Part shown: in pieces, positions 11,353-23,190 of the stretch | Layout: every line of letters starts with the position of its first letter | Position numbering within the stretch: position 1 is the stretch's first letter | Assembly (NCBI GenBank): GCA_963681505.1 | Contig: OY811972.1 | Coordinates: 8,257,257-8,321,256 of the forward strand | Direction: 5' to 3' | DNA: 64,000 nt | Source: Eunapius fragilis | Lineage: Eukaryota; Porifera; Demospongiae; Spongillida; Spongillidae | Translations under genes and position numbers: made by a program | Notes under the pieces: generated by a model | Database searches by the model: none | Seen by the model: only the letters and a program-made list of their open reading frames with translations | What the model was told of the DNA's origin: nothing

Positions 11353-11810
11353 CTACAAGAGAAAGGAAAGGTTACCCATCATGTAGCCACACCTTCTACA
11401 TGTAATACCTCAACAAAACAAAGGCAGACATGGCTATGTTCATCACATACATGTAAGATGTTTCCTACCACTACCATCAATAATATATCTCATCCTACTA
11501 GCAAATCATTATCGGGTTTAGGAACTAGGTCATGATTCACTATTATGGGCCAACATGTACTTGGGGTATGCATGTCGAGTTAGAATGAGAAACCTGTCAG
11601 AACAATGGCTGTGTATCTAGTTGTAGCAGCGGATGAATTGTTTCAATGAGGGGATGGTTCATATGTCATAACAGACTGGCTCTGAACATGGAATATGTAC
11701 ACTAAACTTCATCTACTACACTTATCTAAAATAAGATATATGCAAAAGGAGGAGGGAATTGTCATTACATATTTGTACAGATGAGGCCGGAGAGGCTCAA
11801 ATTAACATAC
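11353..11810 (-). other. Intron
   Basis: 458-bp intron between the GTPase exon donor (AATG|gtatgt) and the linker exon acceptor. AT-rich; no further element is recognised. Confidence 0.6.
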
Positions 11811-13867
11811 CATTTGAATATTTTCTTTCCTCTGCAATCCATACAGTGTGATTAGAGGTAAGGTCCATGTCGGTAGAACAGCTGGTACATGATGCCAGGT
11901 TAGGGTCACTATCATATGGTGTGGCCACACCTTTGCAAGATTTATTAGAACAGGCAAAGCCATCTTTGAGGAGCTTCAAACTATGATAACGGAGAACATC
12001 ACTACATTTTTTAATTCCATCATATATCAGCTTTCGTATTCTGGGACAGGCTGTGGGAACGTCTCGTGCAGAATCAAGGTGCACCTCTATGAATAATGAG
12101 GAATCAATAATGGTGAATTGGGCTGGAAACTTTCTACATTTGAAAGACACGCAGTTCCTATAAAGACAAACTAGTACTTTATTCACCTCTAAAACTGAAC
12201 ATTCTGTCTGAATGGAAGAAACTAAGCAACTGAACAATCCAAATGGAACAAGATCATTTTGGAGGTGCAATAGGAGAGGTTGTGCTGATGCATTATGTCG
12301 TCTGATGCTCTCAGGACTAAGAGGGTCCAAAAGAGCTGGCATCAAGTAGTCACCACCTTCCAATGGAACCATAATGAAGAGGTGGCACATGAGGGCAGTG
12401 AAATGCTCTACATTAAATACATCATCCAAAAAATGCTTCTCGAAGCGATTAACATAAAGAAAATCTGTGCTGACAATACCATGGTCCCTGAACTTAGAGC
12501 ACCATGCATTCTTTACACCAGCAATGCCCACCACTTCACCTCCAGCCAGCTCATGTTTACATTGGACTAGGTCTGAGATGATGTTTAGGATAACTTGGGG
12601 ATCACAGAACACTATGTTGCGAAGAGAGGGTACATTATGGTACCATAGCAACAGGTTATATTTGACCATGTGCAGGAGAGCTGCTTCTAGGGCTTGCTCA
12701 TCCATACCTAAGCTCCGTGCCAGCTGAAGACATCTATGAAGGCTGATAACACCTCTTACAGCTGTGTGCTTTATCTGCATCTCTAGACCAAACCACTTTA
12801 TAGGCAGGGAAGGAGTGGCGTCATCATTGCAGTGATCTACTATTGCATGCCTTAGCTCACCAGCTACCTTTTGGTCATAGGAATCAGGGTTTGCACCATT
12901 TATATCCCAGATTACGTCCACACCATTCTTGCATATCAGGTACTCTGAATTCACCATTTGCTTGATGACATCACCTTTTCCCCCCTTCGTCTCAGAACAC
13001 TTATCCTCCTCATCGCGGTGAGTTCCTACTATAAACAAATGAGGACGAAAATCTCTGGCATGTGCAGCTCTAACACACTGCTCCAACACCTGCTTGTGGG
13101 AAGATGGAGACTTGTACGGATTTCCTACTGGTTGACTGTCCTTTCCGTAGAAATAGATCATAGGGCAGTGGTTGAGACTGTCAGAAAGGTTTATAGCATA
13201 GAGAACAACAGAAACATCTTGAACAAAGACTGGTAAGAGCTCAAGAAACTGGGGCTGACCACCACTGTCAATGAACTGGACCAATCTAACGTTTAACACT
13301 TTCTTACTGCTTATGTTTTTGAATGCTTCTATGAATAGACTATCTACTTCTCCAGTAGCTGGGTTATCAAACACGTCATGGTCACTATGATGCCCTGCTT
13401 CCAATGGTTCTAGGGTAGATGGTTTAGGAGCTGTCTTAGCTGGTTGAGAACTTTTATTAGTGAGGTTCTCTGAAGCCATTGGAAGTGATGGAGGTTGAGG
13501 TATCTGGGTTTTTGTAGGTGTAGGCTTCAAATGGTATGCACTTGCAAGGACCTGCATCAGCTTAGCCTCATCAATAACCTCCCACCTACCTGGATCATTC
13601 TCATCCACACCTGCTAGTATGGACTTGACAGAGCCAACAAATGCCTGTACTGGGTTATCTGCCAGTCCTGTGCTAACACGACCGGTGGATTTATCATTAC
13701 CATCTGGTAGGAGGAGCCTCTTGAGGTGGGTCTTCCCCACACCTGCTATCCCAAGCACCAGGCATTTGATAATCGATATATTTACTGAACCTTCCTTCAT
13801 AGCTTCTTCATACAATTTTGCTGCCTCTGATAGAGATAGAAAATCATATTTACGCAAAAGCAACGCA
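11811..13867 (-). CDS. Large exon: P-loop GTPase (ROC-like) with COR-like C-terminal region
   Basis: About 685 codons, counted from the codon at 13,863. Residues 1-30 are a helix (EAAKLYEEAMKEG). Residues 31-45 carry the Walker A motif GIAGVGKT (38-45). Residues ~110-175 are a Pro/Ser-rich insert. Residues 190-230 carry the G3-type motif IDSGGQPQFLELLP (Asp199). Residues 270-285 carry a G4-like FIVGTHRDEED. From about 352 (LPIKWFGLEMQIKH) begins a winged-helix, COR-like region containing GVISLHRCLQLARSLGM and YNLLLWYHNV. The C-terminal 130 residues include a small Cys-rich patch (CSNKSCKGV...CTSC) that may bind zinc. GTP hydrolysis or nucleotide-gated oligomerisation is the expected activity. 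The donor at the 3' end leaves phase 1, matching the linker exon. The 5' acceptor CTTCAAG requires a phase-2 donor upstream. Confidence 0.8.
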
Positions 13868-14824
13868 CTTGAAGATCAATATTTCATCATCACTGCATGG
13901 GATTATGTGTCTCTTATCATCAGATCTTAAGTGTGTTTGGCCCAATAATACCTCACAGTTGCCACTTCATAAGGGTGGTAAGGGTTGTTACATTTTATGT
14001 ACTTCATATTACATCATCAATTAGAAAGTGCTCATTAAATTACCATATATTGCACAATAACTAGACACACTTAGAATATTTCAGGACATTTCAGTCTATT
14101 TGTTTTAAATATGAGGAAATAACCAGCCGCATGCCTGGGTTGATTGCTACTGAATGGAGCTTTTTATAATAGACATCCAGTCCTTGGTATATTGTAACAA
14201 CTGGCCCTATGCCCTGCTGGGAGAACCATTTCCATCATGTCACCATAATGCTTTGCTCAACTGCAATTGATATTTATGCATTACACAGCAAACCCATGGA
14301 TTGTTCATTATGCAACTCAATTTTTAAATATGAGATAATGTAGTTGCACCATCACTGGTACACTTAGTGGGATGAAATTTTAAAAATTTGAGCACAGTAT
14401 CATTAGCTACGTTTCATTAATTTTTATTGTTGCAATGATGACAACCAACCAGTGTGATGACCATCTCCCTACATGTGCATTCGTCATTGGGCTGGTGGGG
14501 TGGCTACAATTCTAACTGTTGTACATGATCCTCCCATCAAGTGTGAAATGGTACACTTCCCTCTAAATTTATTGTTACATTACCCAAACTAAGCAGAGTT
14601 ACAAACAAATAACTCAAAGGTAAAATACAAAGACAACTGGTCTGACCCATCAGAAGCCAACATATTTAGAGTCAGCTGAGTCACTTCTCAATGCAATTGA
14701 AAAAAGAAGTGTTTGCTATATGTACATGTACTGTACAAGTAACAGGACTACAGTGTACATATACATAAAACTAAGCTCCAATGCAATATACAGGTCTAAA
14801 CAACAGGTGACATGGACAACTCAC
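13868..14824 (-). other. Intron, possibly hiding a short exon
   Basis: The NHR exon leaves phase 1 whereas the GTPase exon needs phase 2, so a small exon of length 1 modulo 3 may lie here. I could not identify it by eye. Confidence 0.4.
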
Positions 14825-15107
14825 CAGCAAGCTGCTTTCTCTGCTGATCAAGAGCACTTTTATCAGCCATGACATAAAGGGAACTTCCCCCACTCCAAGG
14901 TGTCGGTGGTCTTAGGGATACCTTCACACACTGACCATACAGGTCCACCAAACCATACACACCCATGGGGACAGTGCAGGGAAGTGTGACCATGTGGGCA
15001 CCATTAATGAAGAGGTGCAAGGTACCAGAGTTTGTGTACAGCAGTCCAACTGTGTCCCCAACCTTTAGGTCATGGAAATTGATTTCATCAGGCAGTTGAT
15101 CCACTTC
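14825..15107 (-). CDS. NHR domain, third exon
   Basis: Acceptor ATATCACCAG, donor GCTG|gtgagt. It reads EVDQLPDEINFHDLKVGDTV, then GLLYTNSGTLHLFINGAHM and MGVYGLVDLYGQCVKVSL. The series VGDTVGLLY...GTLHLFING...VYGLVDLYGQC corresponds to the C-terminal beta strands of the Neuralized homology repeat (G-x-L-x-x-x-x-NG and the YG-VDLYG-C signature). After the domain comes a charged segment (DKSALDQQRKQLAG). The conserved Asn-Gly and Asp-Leu-Tyr-Gly residues are present. Confidence 0.85.
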
Positions 15108-15474
15108 CTGGTGATATTAATACATATGTAAGTGAACGTTACAGATACATTCCTGACGTACAGTAGAGGTGGTAAGAACTACGGAAGGTATGATAATTTT
15201 TAGAAACCTCTTATAATACTTTTTGTGATTTGTATAAACCTTTTTCATGTGTCTGAAATAGTGTATTGACATTGTAGCAGCATTAACTACAATTGTAGCC
15301 TAAACGGATGATGTAGCATTACATTGTAGCTAATGCTTGACTTCCACACAAGAATACATTAACTCATCAAATCCTCATGAACATTTGTATTCATGCTTAT
15401 ATAAATTCACACCATACAATACATACATGTAATGTACATACAAACACATGTACATGAACTAAACAGTGTCATAC

Positions 15475-15651
15475 CTGCCCTCCTGCATACAGAGCTAAGG
15501 ATGGTTTGCCATTAACTGATGATGTCACAATAAAACTTTGTCCCAACAACTGCTTTACATTGTCCACAGAAACCACCTGTGCTGTACTTTGTGTAGTGAC
15601 TCCAATGGACAGAGAGCCACTCCATTTGGAGTCCACCTCCATAATCTCCAC
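15475..15651 (-). CDS. NHR domain, second exon
   Basis: Bounded by acceptor CATCAATAG and donor GCAG|gtatga, phase 0 at both ends, 177 bp. It reads VEIMEVDSKWSGSLSIGVTT, then SVDNVKQLLGQSFIVTSSVN and LALYAGGQ. The W-S-G-S-L-S-I-G-V motif is the NHR core strand pair. The phase joins both neighbouring exons without a break. Confidence 0.85.
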
Positions 15652-15841
15652 CTATTGATGTGTAATCAGTATGCATTGTAAAATACCAATTGTATGAAAT
15701 ATGCACACACTTGCAGTGTTAGCAATTGCCAGAATTGCATGTATGCATCTGTACACATGATGTACTAGAAAGGCACCAACAGGATAAAATAAAGCCACAC
15801 AAAATCAGATACATGTATACTGTACCAACATATAAGATATT

Positions 15842-15859
15842 CCCCCCCCCCCCCCCCCC
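15842..15859. repeat. Homopolymer C18
   Basis: Eighteen consecutive C residues on the plus strand inside an NHR intron (G18 in the transcript sense). Potential i-motif/G-quadruplex and a likely site of length error. Confidence 0.9.
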
Positions 15860-16101
15860 TCACAAACCAAGAATAGTAAACATACATGTAGATGAGTGCA
15901 GATATATTTACACAAGCGAAATGAACATTGTAACATGTACAGTATAATTCAATGTCACCCCAAGGTCAATTGTATACCCGGGTGTGTAATCTAAAGCAGC
16001 CAAGATAACATGCACGAAAGTCACAACACTCACAACTGAGGCACCACATGTCAGTGAGGGACAACAGTATGTGGTGACAATGTCTAAACCTGTCATCTCA
16101 C

Positions 16102-16237
16102 CTGAAAGATGACATCACTAGGAAGAGGAGCAGAAGTAATCACAATGCCTCTTGAGTTGTTATTAAATCTGCAGGCCACTTGTCCTCCATGTTCAAGTCT
16201 GATATTGTCACCATGTGTGGAGGCAAATGTGACCAAC
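16102..16237 (-). CDS. NHR domain, first exon
   Basis: Acceptor CCCTCTCAATAG, donor TCAG|gtgaga, 136 bp. It reads LVTFASTHGDNIRLEHGGQV, then ACRFNNNSRGIVITSAPLPS and DVIFQ. THG-x-NI-x-L and GIVIT-x-x-PLP are the opening strands of the NHR (normally FH-x-x-x-G-x-NI-x-L and GIVFS-x-RPL). The 3' end is phase 0 and joins 15,651. The 5' end needs a phase-2 donor, which the last ankyrin exon does not provide. Confidence 0.8.
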
Positions 16238-16509
16238 CTATTGAGAGGGAATATTGGAGGGAAGAGAGAGGGGAGGAGATAGAGTGGAGTGTGAAGGATC
16301 ATGAATACATTTGGTGGTACAAATGTTTACTCTTTGTGTTCCACTGGCTGCTTTATCTGTTAACAGACAAATATACATTTCATAATGACATGTACTCCAG
16401 ACCAAACACATAAAAATCATATACCATGGAAGCACACATCTCCTAATTCAAAGGCAACAACAGTGCTCCTCCCCATACTTGTAGTATCCTGACCTCTTAT
16501 CAAGATTAC

Positions 16510-16750
16510 CTGTAGCTACCACCATTATGTTGGGCCACACAACTAGATGATCTCCAAAACTCTAACTCCCGCTGCACACCTCGGTTGATCTCTAAGTGCT
16601 CACACCATGCATGTCTGGACCACAGCAAGACATACAAACTCCTAGTCATAATCCTAGACATCGGCCCCAAAGCCAACCCCGTGGAAATAATCTTGCCAAC
16701 CAAAGTAGCAATAAACCGTGCATTCAGATGCGTGGCTACCCCAGTGATTA
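16510..16750 (-). pseudogene. DIRS-like retrotransposon fragment (RT / RNase H junction)
   Basis: The minus-strand frame reads VATHLNARFIATLVGKIIST, GLALGPMSRIMTRSLYVLLW and QRELEFWRSSSC. The L-GKIIS...ALGP...TR-LY...EL-FW series is typical of the connection between reverse transcriptase and RNase H in DIRS-type elements. It is cut at 16,750 by the fold-back insertion. It is the only DIRS piece here lying in the gene's own orientation. Confidence 0.65.
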
Positions 16751-17231
16751 CCCGGGTGAAAAAATACACGTAGTAACGCGTTATTACGCGTGAAAATGGG
16801 ACATAAATAACGCCAAAACACGCGATTTTCAAGATGATTATCTCCTTGATTGTGCAATACAATAGAGTTGAATTTTGCCTATACACAAAGCGGTCCAGTG
16901 TGTATAAAGTTCCAAAGACTGGTTGGTTTGGCATGCATCGTTCCGAAGATATTCACATTCAAGTACGAACTTGATTTCGCGGGAAAGTATACAAAAGCCC
17001 GCGAAATTAAGCTAGTACATTGAATGTGAATATCATCGGAGCGATGCATGCCAAACCAACCAGTCTTTGGAACTTTATACACACTGGACCGCTTTGTGTA
17101 TAGGCAAAATTCAACTCTTTTGTATTGCACAATCAAGGAGATATTCATCTTGAAAATCGCGTGTTTTGGCGTTATTTATGTCCCATTTTCACGCGTTATA
17201 ACGCGTTACTACGTGTATTTTTTCACCCGGG
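16751..17231. mobile_element. Fold-back element with CCCGGGTGAAAAAA termini, copy 1 (481 bp)
   Basis: Begins CCCGGGTGAAAAAATACACG and ends with the reverse complement TTTTTTCACCCGGG. The arms of about 210 bp are near perfect around a central 16,950-17,020 loop that itself holds GCGGGAAAGTATAC...CCCGCG. Flanked by TA/TA. Near identical to 21,539-21,996. ORFs on both strands of the arms are palindrome artefacts. Confidence 0.85.
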
Positions 17232-17872
17232 TATTGACAAAACTCAGATTTTAAAGCATATGATTTCAAAATGGATTTTCTTTTCTGATGTCTCTGAGTT
17301 TAAGCATAGCCAAATACATAATTAATATATATAAATTATACTGTTACAAACATACCATACAAATAACACACACACACTATAATTCAAGGACGAAGGCAGA
17401 CAAATCATGGGCCTGCAAAGTCTGAGCATTTTGCCTCATTAACTTAACCAACAAATGGCAATGTACAGCTCATGTAATGAAGTTAATGAAGGTTGACGGT
17501 TGTCTGCAGCAGACAACTAGTACTTTTCAGACTTCTTATTGAAATCAGTTATGTTAGACGTACATTACATGGAGGTCACAAGTGAGTCACACAAGCAAGT
17601 AATTACATGTAAACAAGGGTTATGCAAAAGCACCTCACAGTACAATGTGGTCAACAGTGATACAGTTATAGATGATACATGTTGGTCTGGCAAAATGTAC
17701 ATAGCAAATAATCAAGCATAGTTATGGAATTATGACTTATAAAAAAGGTTGATATTATAGGGATTATTTAACTTGACACATCTGACATATCTGAGTATCA
17801 AACATCACACCAGCACACACATAAGGTTGCTATGTACATATACATGTACATGCACACCTAACCTAACCTAAC
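17232..17872 (-). other. Intron
   Basis: Intron sequence between the last ankyrin exon and the NHR exons. Single-copy and AT-rich, apart from a short CTAACC repeat at 17,858-17,874 next to the donor. No gene on either strand is credible. Confidence 0.5.
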
Positions 17873-17953
17873 CTTGCTCCTGTTAAGCTTCAGTAGTTCA
17901 ATTATTTCCTTGTGACCCTTCTTCACTGCTATGTCCAGGGGTGTGCTCCCATC
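17873..17953 (-). CDS. Ankyrin exon 12 (C-terminal cap)
   Basis: 81 bp, phase 0/0, acceptor GGTCTTCAG, donor CAAG|gttagg. Reads DGSTPLDIAVKKGHKEIIEL then LKLNRSK. It has the TPL-x-x-A and GH-x-x-I-x-x-LL ankyrin core but is six codons shorter than the others, lacking the final GA-x-VN turn, as expected of a capping repeat. Confidence 0.85.
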
Positions 17954-18696
17954 CTGAAGACCATACATGTACATGTACATGAGTGATATACATGTACTTA
18001 TGCATGCCATCATGTGAGAATGGATATCAATACACCTGCATTTCTGCTAATACTAATACACTGTAGGCAATGGACAGAAAGTTGTGTTTTTGATTACATG
18101 ATATTCTTACCACACGCATCTATTATCGAACCACTTCTGAAAGAGAAATACTAAAACAAACATGCGCTGAAGTAAAAGATGTGTCTTGATTGTACTTAAA
18201 TTCTTTTCTTGAGTTCAAACACATACAACACAATATAATTATTTGATGCTGCAAAGGACTGAAAGAATAAAAATAATTCACAAGACCAAACAATAAAGAA
18301 AATTATGTTACCCATAGTAACCACATGTACATGTGTCTCCTGAGGTTACAGGAGTCTTAACAATGTAAATTTGAATACACCTAAATTGTGGCAAATAAAA
18401 TATTGTGACCACATCACTTGTGGAATAAAACTCTATTCAAAGCCCATGCAGTGTACATGATGTAACCATAAAAATATACATATACAGTAGGTCCAACATT
18501 GAATGTGTCACTAAGATTACATAATTCCACAAAACAGGAAGTGTGTAAAAAAATTTCAAAGGTAACAATAAGAGTACTATACTACATCAATATACATGTA
18601 CATGTATCCTGTAACATGTCCACTAACTCCCTCACCACACCACATCCCTCCATACGCTCATTAGTTCACACCCCGTCACATCTAAACATTACTTAC

Positions 18697-18798
18697 AACA
18701 GATCTTGCTATATTCACTCCGGCACCAGCTCCCAACAAGGTCTGTACTACATCATGATGACCCTCCTGACTTGCCACATACAGTGGAGTTACATTGGT
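18697..18798 (-). CDS. Ankyrin exon 11 (102-bp type)
   Basis: Phase 0/0, donor GTT|gtaagt. Reads TNVTPLYVASQEGHHDVVQT then LLGAGAGVNIARSV. It differs from its sisters by Val at the last codon (others Asp or Asn). It is followed on the plus strand by a retained intron homology block (18,800-19,060). Confidence 0.88.
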
Positions 18799-19089
18799 CT
18801 GGTAAGGAACAAAGGCATCAGTGACACACATACATGTAATAGGAGAACAGTTTGAAAGTGAATATGAAAATGAGTGAATGAGACAAGTAGAGGGAGAAGG
18901 TGCATATTGTGAGGGTGTAGAAATGACAACATCACCAGATCAGCTTTTATGTGCCACAGTATGTACACTGTACATACATGTCCCCTAACTCCCTCACCAC
19001 ACCACATCCCTCCATACACTCAATAGTTCACACCCCGTCACATCTAAACATTACTTACACATGTAGCATACTGTAGATGACCATGGCCA

Positions 19090-20310
19090 TTAATTTCCCT
19101 GAAACGTTTTAATCTTTAACTGAGATAAATTTGGGGCTCTTTACATTAAAGTATGCCATAAAACTTTCTATGGGCAGATGTTTGGAATTCCAATTGGGCA
19201 CCTGATGACTGACCAGCGTCCATCAAAGGGTGGTAGAGACAGCATGTACAGTTTTGGGTGGATGTGCTATGTGCCCCAGAGTGGACCGTTGATTTAATAT
19301 GGGAAGGGTATGTGATACCGTTCTACTTCAAACCTATGGCGTATACAAGGACAAATCTGCAGTAAGCGTGGGTGAACACATGATTTGTGGACCTTGCTGT
19401 TGCTGAGCTGCTCAGTGGGGGTTACGTCCAGACAGTAAGTGCTAGACCGTATATTTGCAGCCCGCTGTCAGAAGAAGCTTACAATATTAACCTGTGTCAT
19501 ATGAACCAGTTAGTACAGAAACCGAAATTCAAGTATGAAGACTTGGGTATTGCCATGATGCTTTTCAGATCAGGTGAGTATATGATTTAAAGTCAGGTTA
19601 CCACCATGTGGAGGTGGTGGAAGTGCATCAAAGTACTTGGGTTTAAGCTTATACGACCCTTGGTTAAGCTATGGCGATCTAAGGGGTTAAAAGCAGATAT
19701 GTACCGGACAATGGCATATGTGCAGTTAAGGGTAAGATAGAGGCCAAAAAGGCCAGTGCATGGGTGAGGGATGCTCTTGAATGTGCGGGTTTGGTTGTGC
19801 ATGAGGGTAAGTCAGTTGGTAGCCGTCACTTAGCACAGCGTGGTTGAGATTTGATTTGGACTAACCCACAGTTCTACAGGAAGGGAATTGGTGGTGGTGC
19901 TTAGGGTACTGGACTCCATTGCACACAAGCTGTGTAATATGAGAGTACTGGTGGGTAGTCAACAGCCACACTTGCAAACAGAATTGTTAAAGATTGTTAT
20001 ATTATATGTTAATACTTATGTGCACACCATGTGCTGTTCATTTTAACTGTTATGAGATTGTTCCTTAGCTCAGGAAGAGCACTTTTATGTGTGAGCAGGA
20101 TACATGTAGCAAGGTTTTTTATTACAGAAAGCATGACCATAAATATAACGTCTAGCAAGACAGATCAGTACAGGGAGGGTTCCTCCCTGGTAGTTGATTG
20201 TACAGGAACACCTACATACCTGGTAGCCATGATGGAGAGATATTTCAGCATGGGTGGTTTGTGTACACAAGAGCAAGGCAAAGTGTTTTGGGCAAAAGGT
20301 GTGTAAATCA
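19090..20310 (+). pseudogene. DIRS-like element remnant A (RT, RNase H and recombinase scraps)
   Basis: Order on the plus strand: RT start (WVDVLCAPEW...VDLIWEGYVIPFY), then AVAELLSGGYVQTVSARPYI, then HMNQLVQKPKFKYEDLGIAM. RNase H (TGRELVVVLRVLDSIAHKLC at ~19,870-19,960) and tyrosine-recombinase core (SMTINITSSKTDQYREGSSL, 20,130-20,300) follow. Stops and deletions break every domain. Opposite in strand to the host gene. Confidence 0.75.
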
Positions 20311-20532
20311 GGGGGAGGGGGGGATCAGTGTAACGATCTGTGATTAGTGTGGGGAACGGAATCGCTTCATTGTGCACAAACACAGTTTTAATACACGTTA
20401 GAGCTGCTGGACTACAGCAATTTTATTAATGGTACATGTAGCCTTTTGCCACTGCATCCTTATAACATCCCTCCATACCCTCCATACCCTCATTAGTCCA
20501 TATACATCTCTCCACAACTAAACATCACTTAC

Positions 20533-20634
20533 ATCAGATCGTGCAATATTCACTCCAGCACCAGCTCCCAACAAGGTCTGTACTACGTCATGATGACCCT
20601 TCTGACTTGCCATGAACAGTGGAGTTGCATTGTT
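20533..20634 (-). CDS. Ankyrin exon 10 (102-bp type)
   Basis: Phase 0/0, donor TGAT|gtaagt. Reads NNATPLFMASQKGHHDVVQT then LLGAGAGVNIARSD. Paired with the 99-bp exon at 24,002 as one duplicated module. Confidence 0.88.
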
Positions 20635-20934
20635 CTGGTAAGGAGAGAAGGAACAAAGGCATCACAGATGCACATTAGAAGGGAGAACAGTTTGAAAGTG
20701 AACACTGTATCTACACCATCTATTGCAAAGGATGTACCACTATGTACTGATAAGGTATTACAAAGGATGAGTGGTGTACATGTATCTACACCCCACACCA
20801 TCTATCTGCTTTGATGCCACCACTTCTTCAGTTCCCTCCACTGATTATTTGAACACACTCCTCATAAACTGCTTATCTAACCAACAGCACAAGTATCAAT
20901 TCTCTTCATATTTTATAAATCTACAGGTAAAGTA

Positions 20935-21400
20935 CAGAGTGTGGATGGAGAACATGTGTACATCTGCTCTTGTTCTAAACATACATGTAGTTGAAAAAGT
21001 TTTATTCCTACACATCAAGGGTTGTGATAACCTGTGCTTGGTTGGTACACTTTTATCAATCACCTGCCCCTTAACTGAGATAAATTTGGGGCTCTTTACA
21101 TTAAGGTATGCCATAAAACTTTCTATGGGAATTTCAATTGGGTGAAGCGTCCATCAAAGGGTGGTAGAGACAGCATGTACAGTTTTGGGTGGATGTGCTA
21201 TGTGCCCCAGAGTGGATCGTTGATTTAATACGGGAAGGGTATGTGATACCGTTCTACTCCAAATCTACGACGTATACAAGGACAAATCAGCAGTCGGTGT
21301 GGGTGAACACATGATTTGTGGACCTTGCTGTTGCTGAGCTGCTCAGTGGGGGTTACGTCCAAACAGTAAGTGCTAGACCGTACAGTATGTGAGTGTTAGC
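20935..21400 (+). pseudogene. DIRS-like element remnant B (RT amino-terminal part)
   Basis: Carries the same leader and RT start as remnant A: ...GWMCYVPQSGS, VCDTVLLQ shifted frames and DLAVAELLSGGYVQTVSARP, with frame breaks near 21,150 and 21,310. It stops at about 21,400 and is followed by the CCCGGG fold-back copy 2. Confidence 0.6.
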
Positions 21401-21538
21401 GAGTCAACTTGTTTGTAACATGTACATTGCAATGACAACATTTAGAACTTACATTCTGAACACATGTACATGTGGCATAAAGTATAAAATAAGAGGTCAG
21501 TGATCTCCAATATGGGATAAAAACTTAACCCGGGTGAA

Positions 21539-21996
21539 AAAATACACGTAACGCGTTATAACGCGTGAAAATGGGACATAAATAACGCCAAAACACGCGA
21601 TTTTCAAGATGATTATCTCCTTGATTGTGCAATACAATAGAGTTGAATTTTGCCTATACAGAAAGCGGTCCAGTGTGTATAAAGTTCCAAAGACTGGTTG
21701 GTTTGGCATGCATCGTTCCGAAGATATTCACATTCAAGTACGAACTTGATTTCGCGGGAAAGTATACAAAAGCCCGCGAAATTAAGCTAGTACATTGAAT
21801 GTGAATATCATCGGAGCGATGCATGCCAAACCAACCAGTCTTTGGAACTTTATACACACTGGACCGCTTTGTGTATAGGCAAAATTCAACTCTATTGTAT
21901 TGCACAATCAAGGAGATAATCATCTTGAAAATCGCGTGTTTTGGCGTTATCTATGTCCCATTTTCACGCGTTACAACGTGCATTTTTTCACCCGGG
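21539..21996. mobile_element. Fold-back element with CCCGGGTGAAAAAA termini, copy 2 (458 bp)
   Basis: Same termini and arms as 16,751-17,231. Flanked by AA/AA. The flanks (GTGGGATAAAAAC ... CATGTTATTACATTG type) correspond to 37,360-37,400, where no element is present, so insertion followed duplication of the intron block. Confidence 0.85.
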
Positions 21997-22090
21997 AAGA
22001 CCCTTATGTTATTACATTGTTAATACAGTCCTATTGAATCATTAACGTCAGCCCATGCCTATACGTTATGCACTTGGGCCTGACACACCT

Positions 22091-22928
22091 GTATTGGTCT
22101 GTGTGCTGTGTACCATTCCAGCCTATTGGAGTATTGGTCTGTGTGCTGTGCACCATTCCAACCTATTGGAGTATTGGTCTGTGTGCTGTGTACCATTCCA
22201 GCCTATTGGAGTATTGGTCTGTGTGCTGTGTACCATTCCAGCCTATTGGAGTATTGGTCTGTGTGCTGTGTACCATTCCAGCCTATTGGAGTATTGGTCT
22301 GTGTGCTGTGTACCATTCCAGCCTATTGGAGTATTGGTCTGTGTGCTGTGTACCATTCCAGCCTATTGGAGTATTGGTCTGTGTGCTGTGTACCATTCCA
22401 GCCTATTGGAGTATTGGTCTGTGTGCTGTGTACCATTCCAGCCTATTGGAGTATTGGTCTGTGTGCTGTGTACCATTCCAGCCTATTGGAGTATTGGTCT
22501 GTGTGCTGTGCACCATTCCAACCTATTGGAGTATTGGTCTGTGTGCTGTGTACCATTCCAGCCTATTGGAGTATTGGTCTGTGTGCTGTGTACCATTCCA
22601 GCCTATTGGAGTATTGGTCTGTGTGCTGTGTACCATTCCAGCCTATTGGAGTATTGGTCTGTGTGCTGTGTACCATTCCAGCCTATTGGAGTATTGGTCT
22701 GTGTGCTGTGTACCATTCCAGCCTATTGGAGTATTGGTCTGTGTGCTGTGTACCATTCCAGCCTATTGGAGTATTGGTCTGTGTGCTGTGTACCATTCCA
22801 GCCTATTGGAGTATTGGTCTGTGTGCTGTGTACCATTCCAGCCTATTGGAGTATTGGTCTGTGTGCTGTGTACCATTTCAGCCTATTGGAGTATTGGTCT
22901 GTGTGCTGTGTACCATTCCAGCCTATTG
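22091..22928. repeat. 40-bp minisatellite, array 1 (about 21 copies)
   Basis: The unit is 40 bp (GTATTGGTCTGTGTGCTGTG followed by TACCATTCCAGCCTATTGGA). Copies differ by only a few point changes (CACCATTCCAACC at two places). Forty is not divisible by three and the unit has no forward stop, so all three plus frames stay open for about 290 codons. These are not genes. Lies in the intron between ankyrin exons 9 and 10. Confidence 0.95.
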
Positions 22929-23158
22929 TGTCTTATTAAGATGGTGTGCACAGGTGAGGCTACACCAATGGTGATGTGATAAGGAACTGTGAGGATACCA
23001 TGTAAGGCATGTGGAGGGAGTATACAGCTTCTATGCTGCATGATCATTTCACCATGTCACTTTATTCATATGGTCAAGCAATATCCTAATCCCAGCGGTC
23101 ATGGAAGATAATTAAAAGTGATGCAGCCAATGAATAATAAACGATGCAGCCACAGTTA

Positions 23159-23190
23159 GGGAGAAGGGAGGGGGAGGGGGAGGGGGATGT
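23159..23190 (+). repeat. G-rich quadruplex-prone tract
   Basis: GGGAGAAGGGAGGGGGAGGG and further G runs: five or more G tracts in 30 bp. A longer version occurs at the paralogous place 39,971-40,016. Confidence 0.7.

Noticed and set aside
16425-16488. Candidate minus-strand exon (TTSMGRSTVVAFELGDVCFH) between the ankyrin array and NHR
   Set aside because: It has usable splice borders, but enters phase 0 and leaves phase 1, whereas the NHR exon needs phase 2; it does not close the gap by itself.
16506-17325. ORFs MPNQPVFGTLYTLDRFVYRQ on both strands
   Set aside because: They lie in the perfect inverted arms of the CCCGGG fold-back element and recur at 21,497-22,023; a palindrome gives the same ORF on both strands.
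22055-22979. Three overlapping ORFs of 288-303 aa
   Set aside because: They are the three frames of the 40-bp minisatellite, which has no forward stop codon in any frame; the amino-acid repeat is the same string read in rotation.
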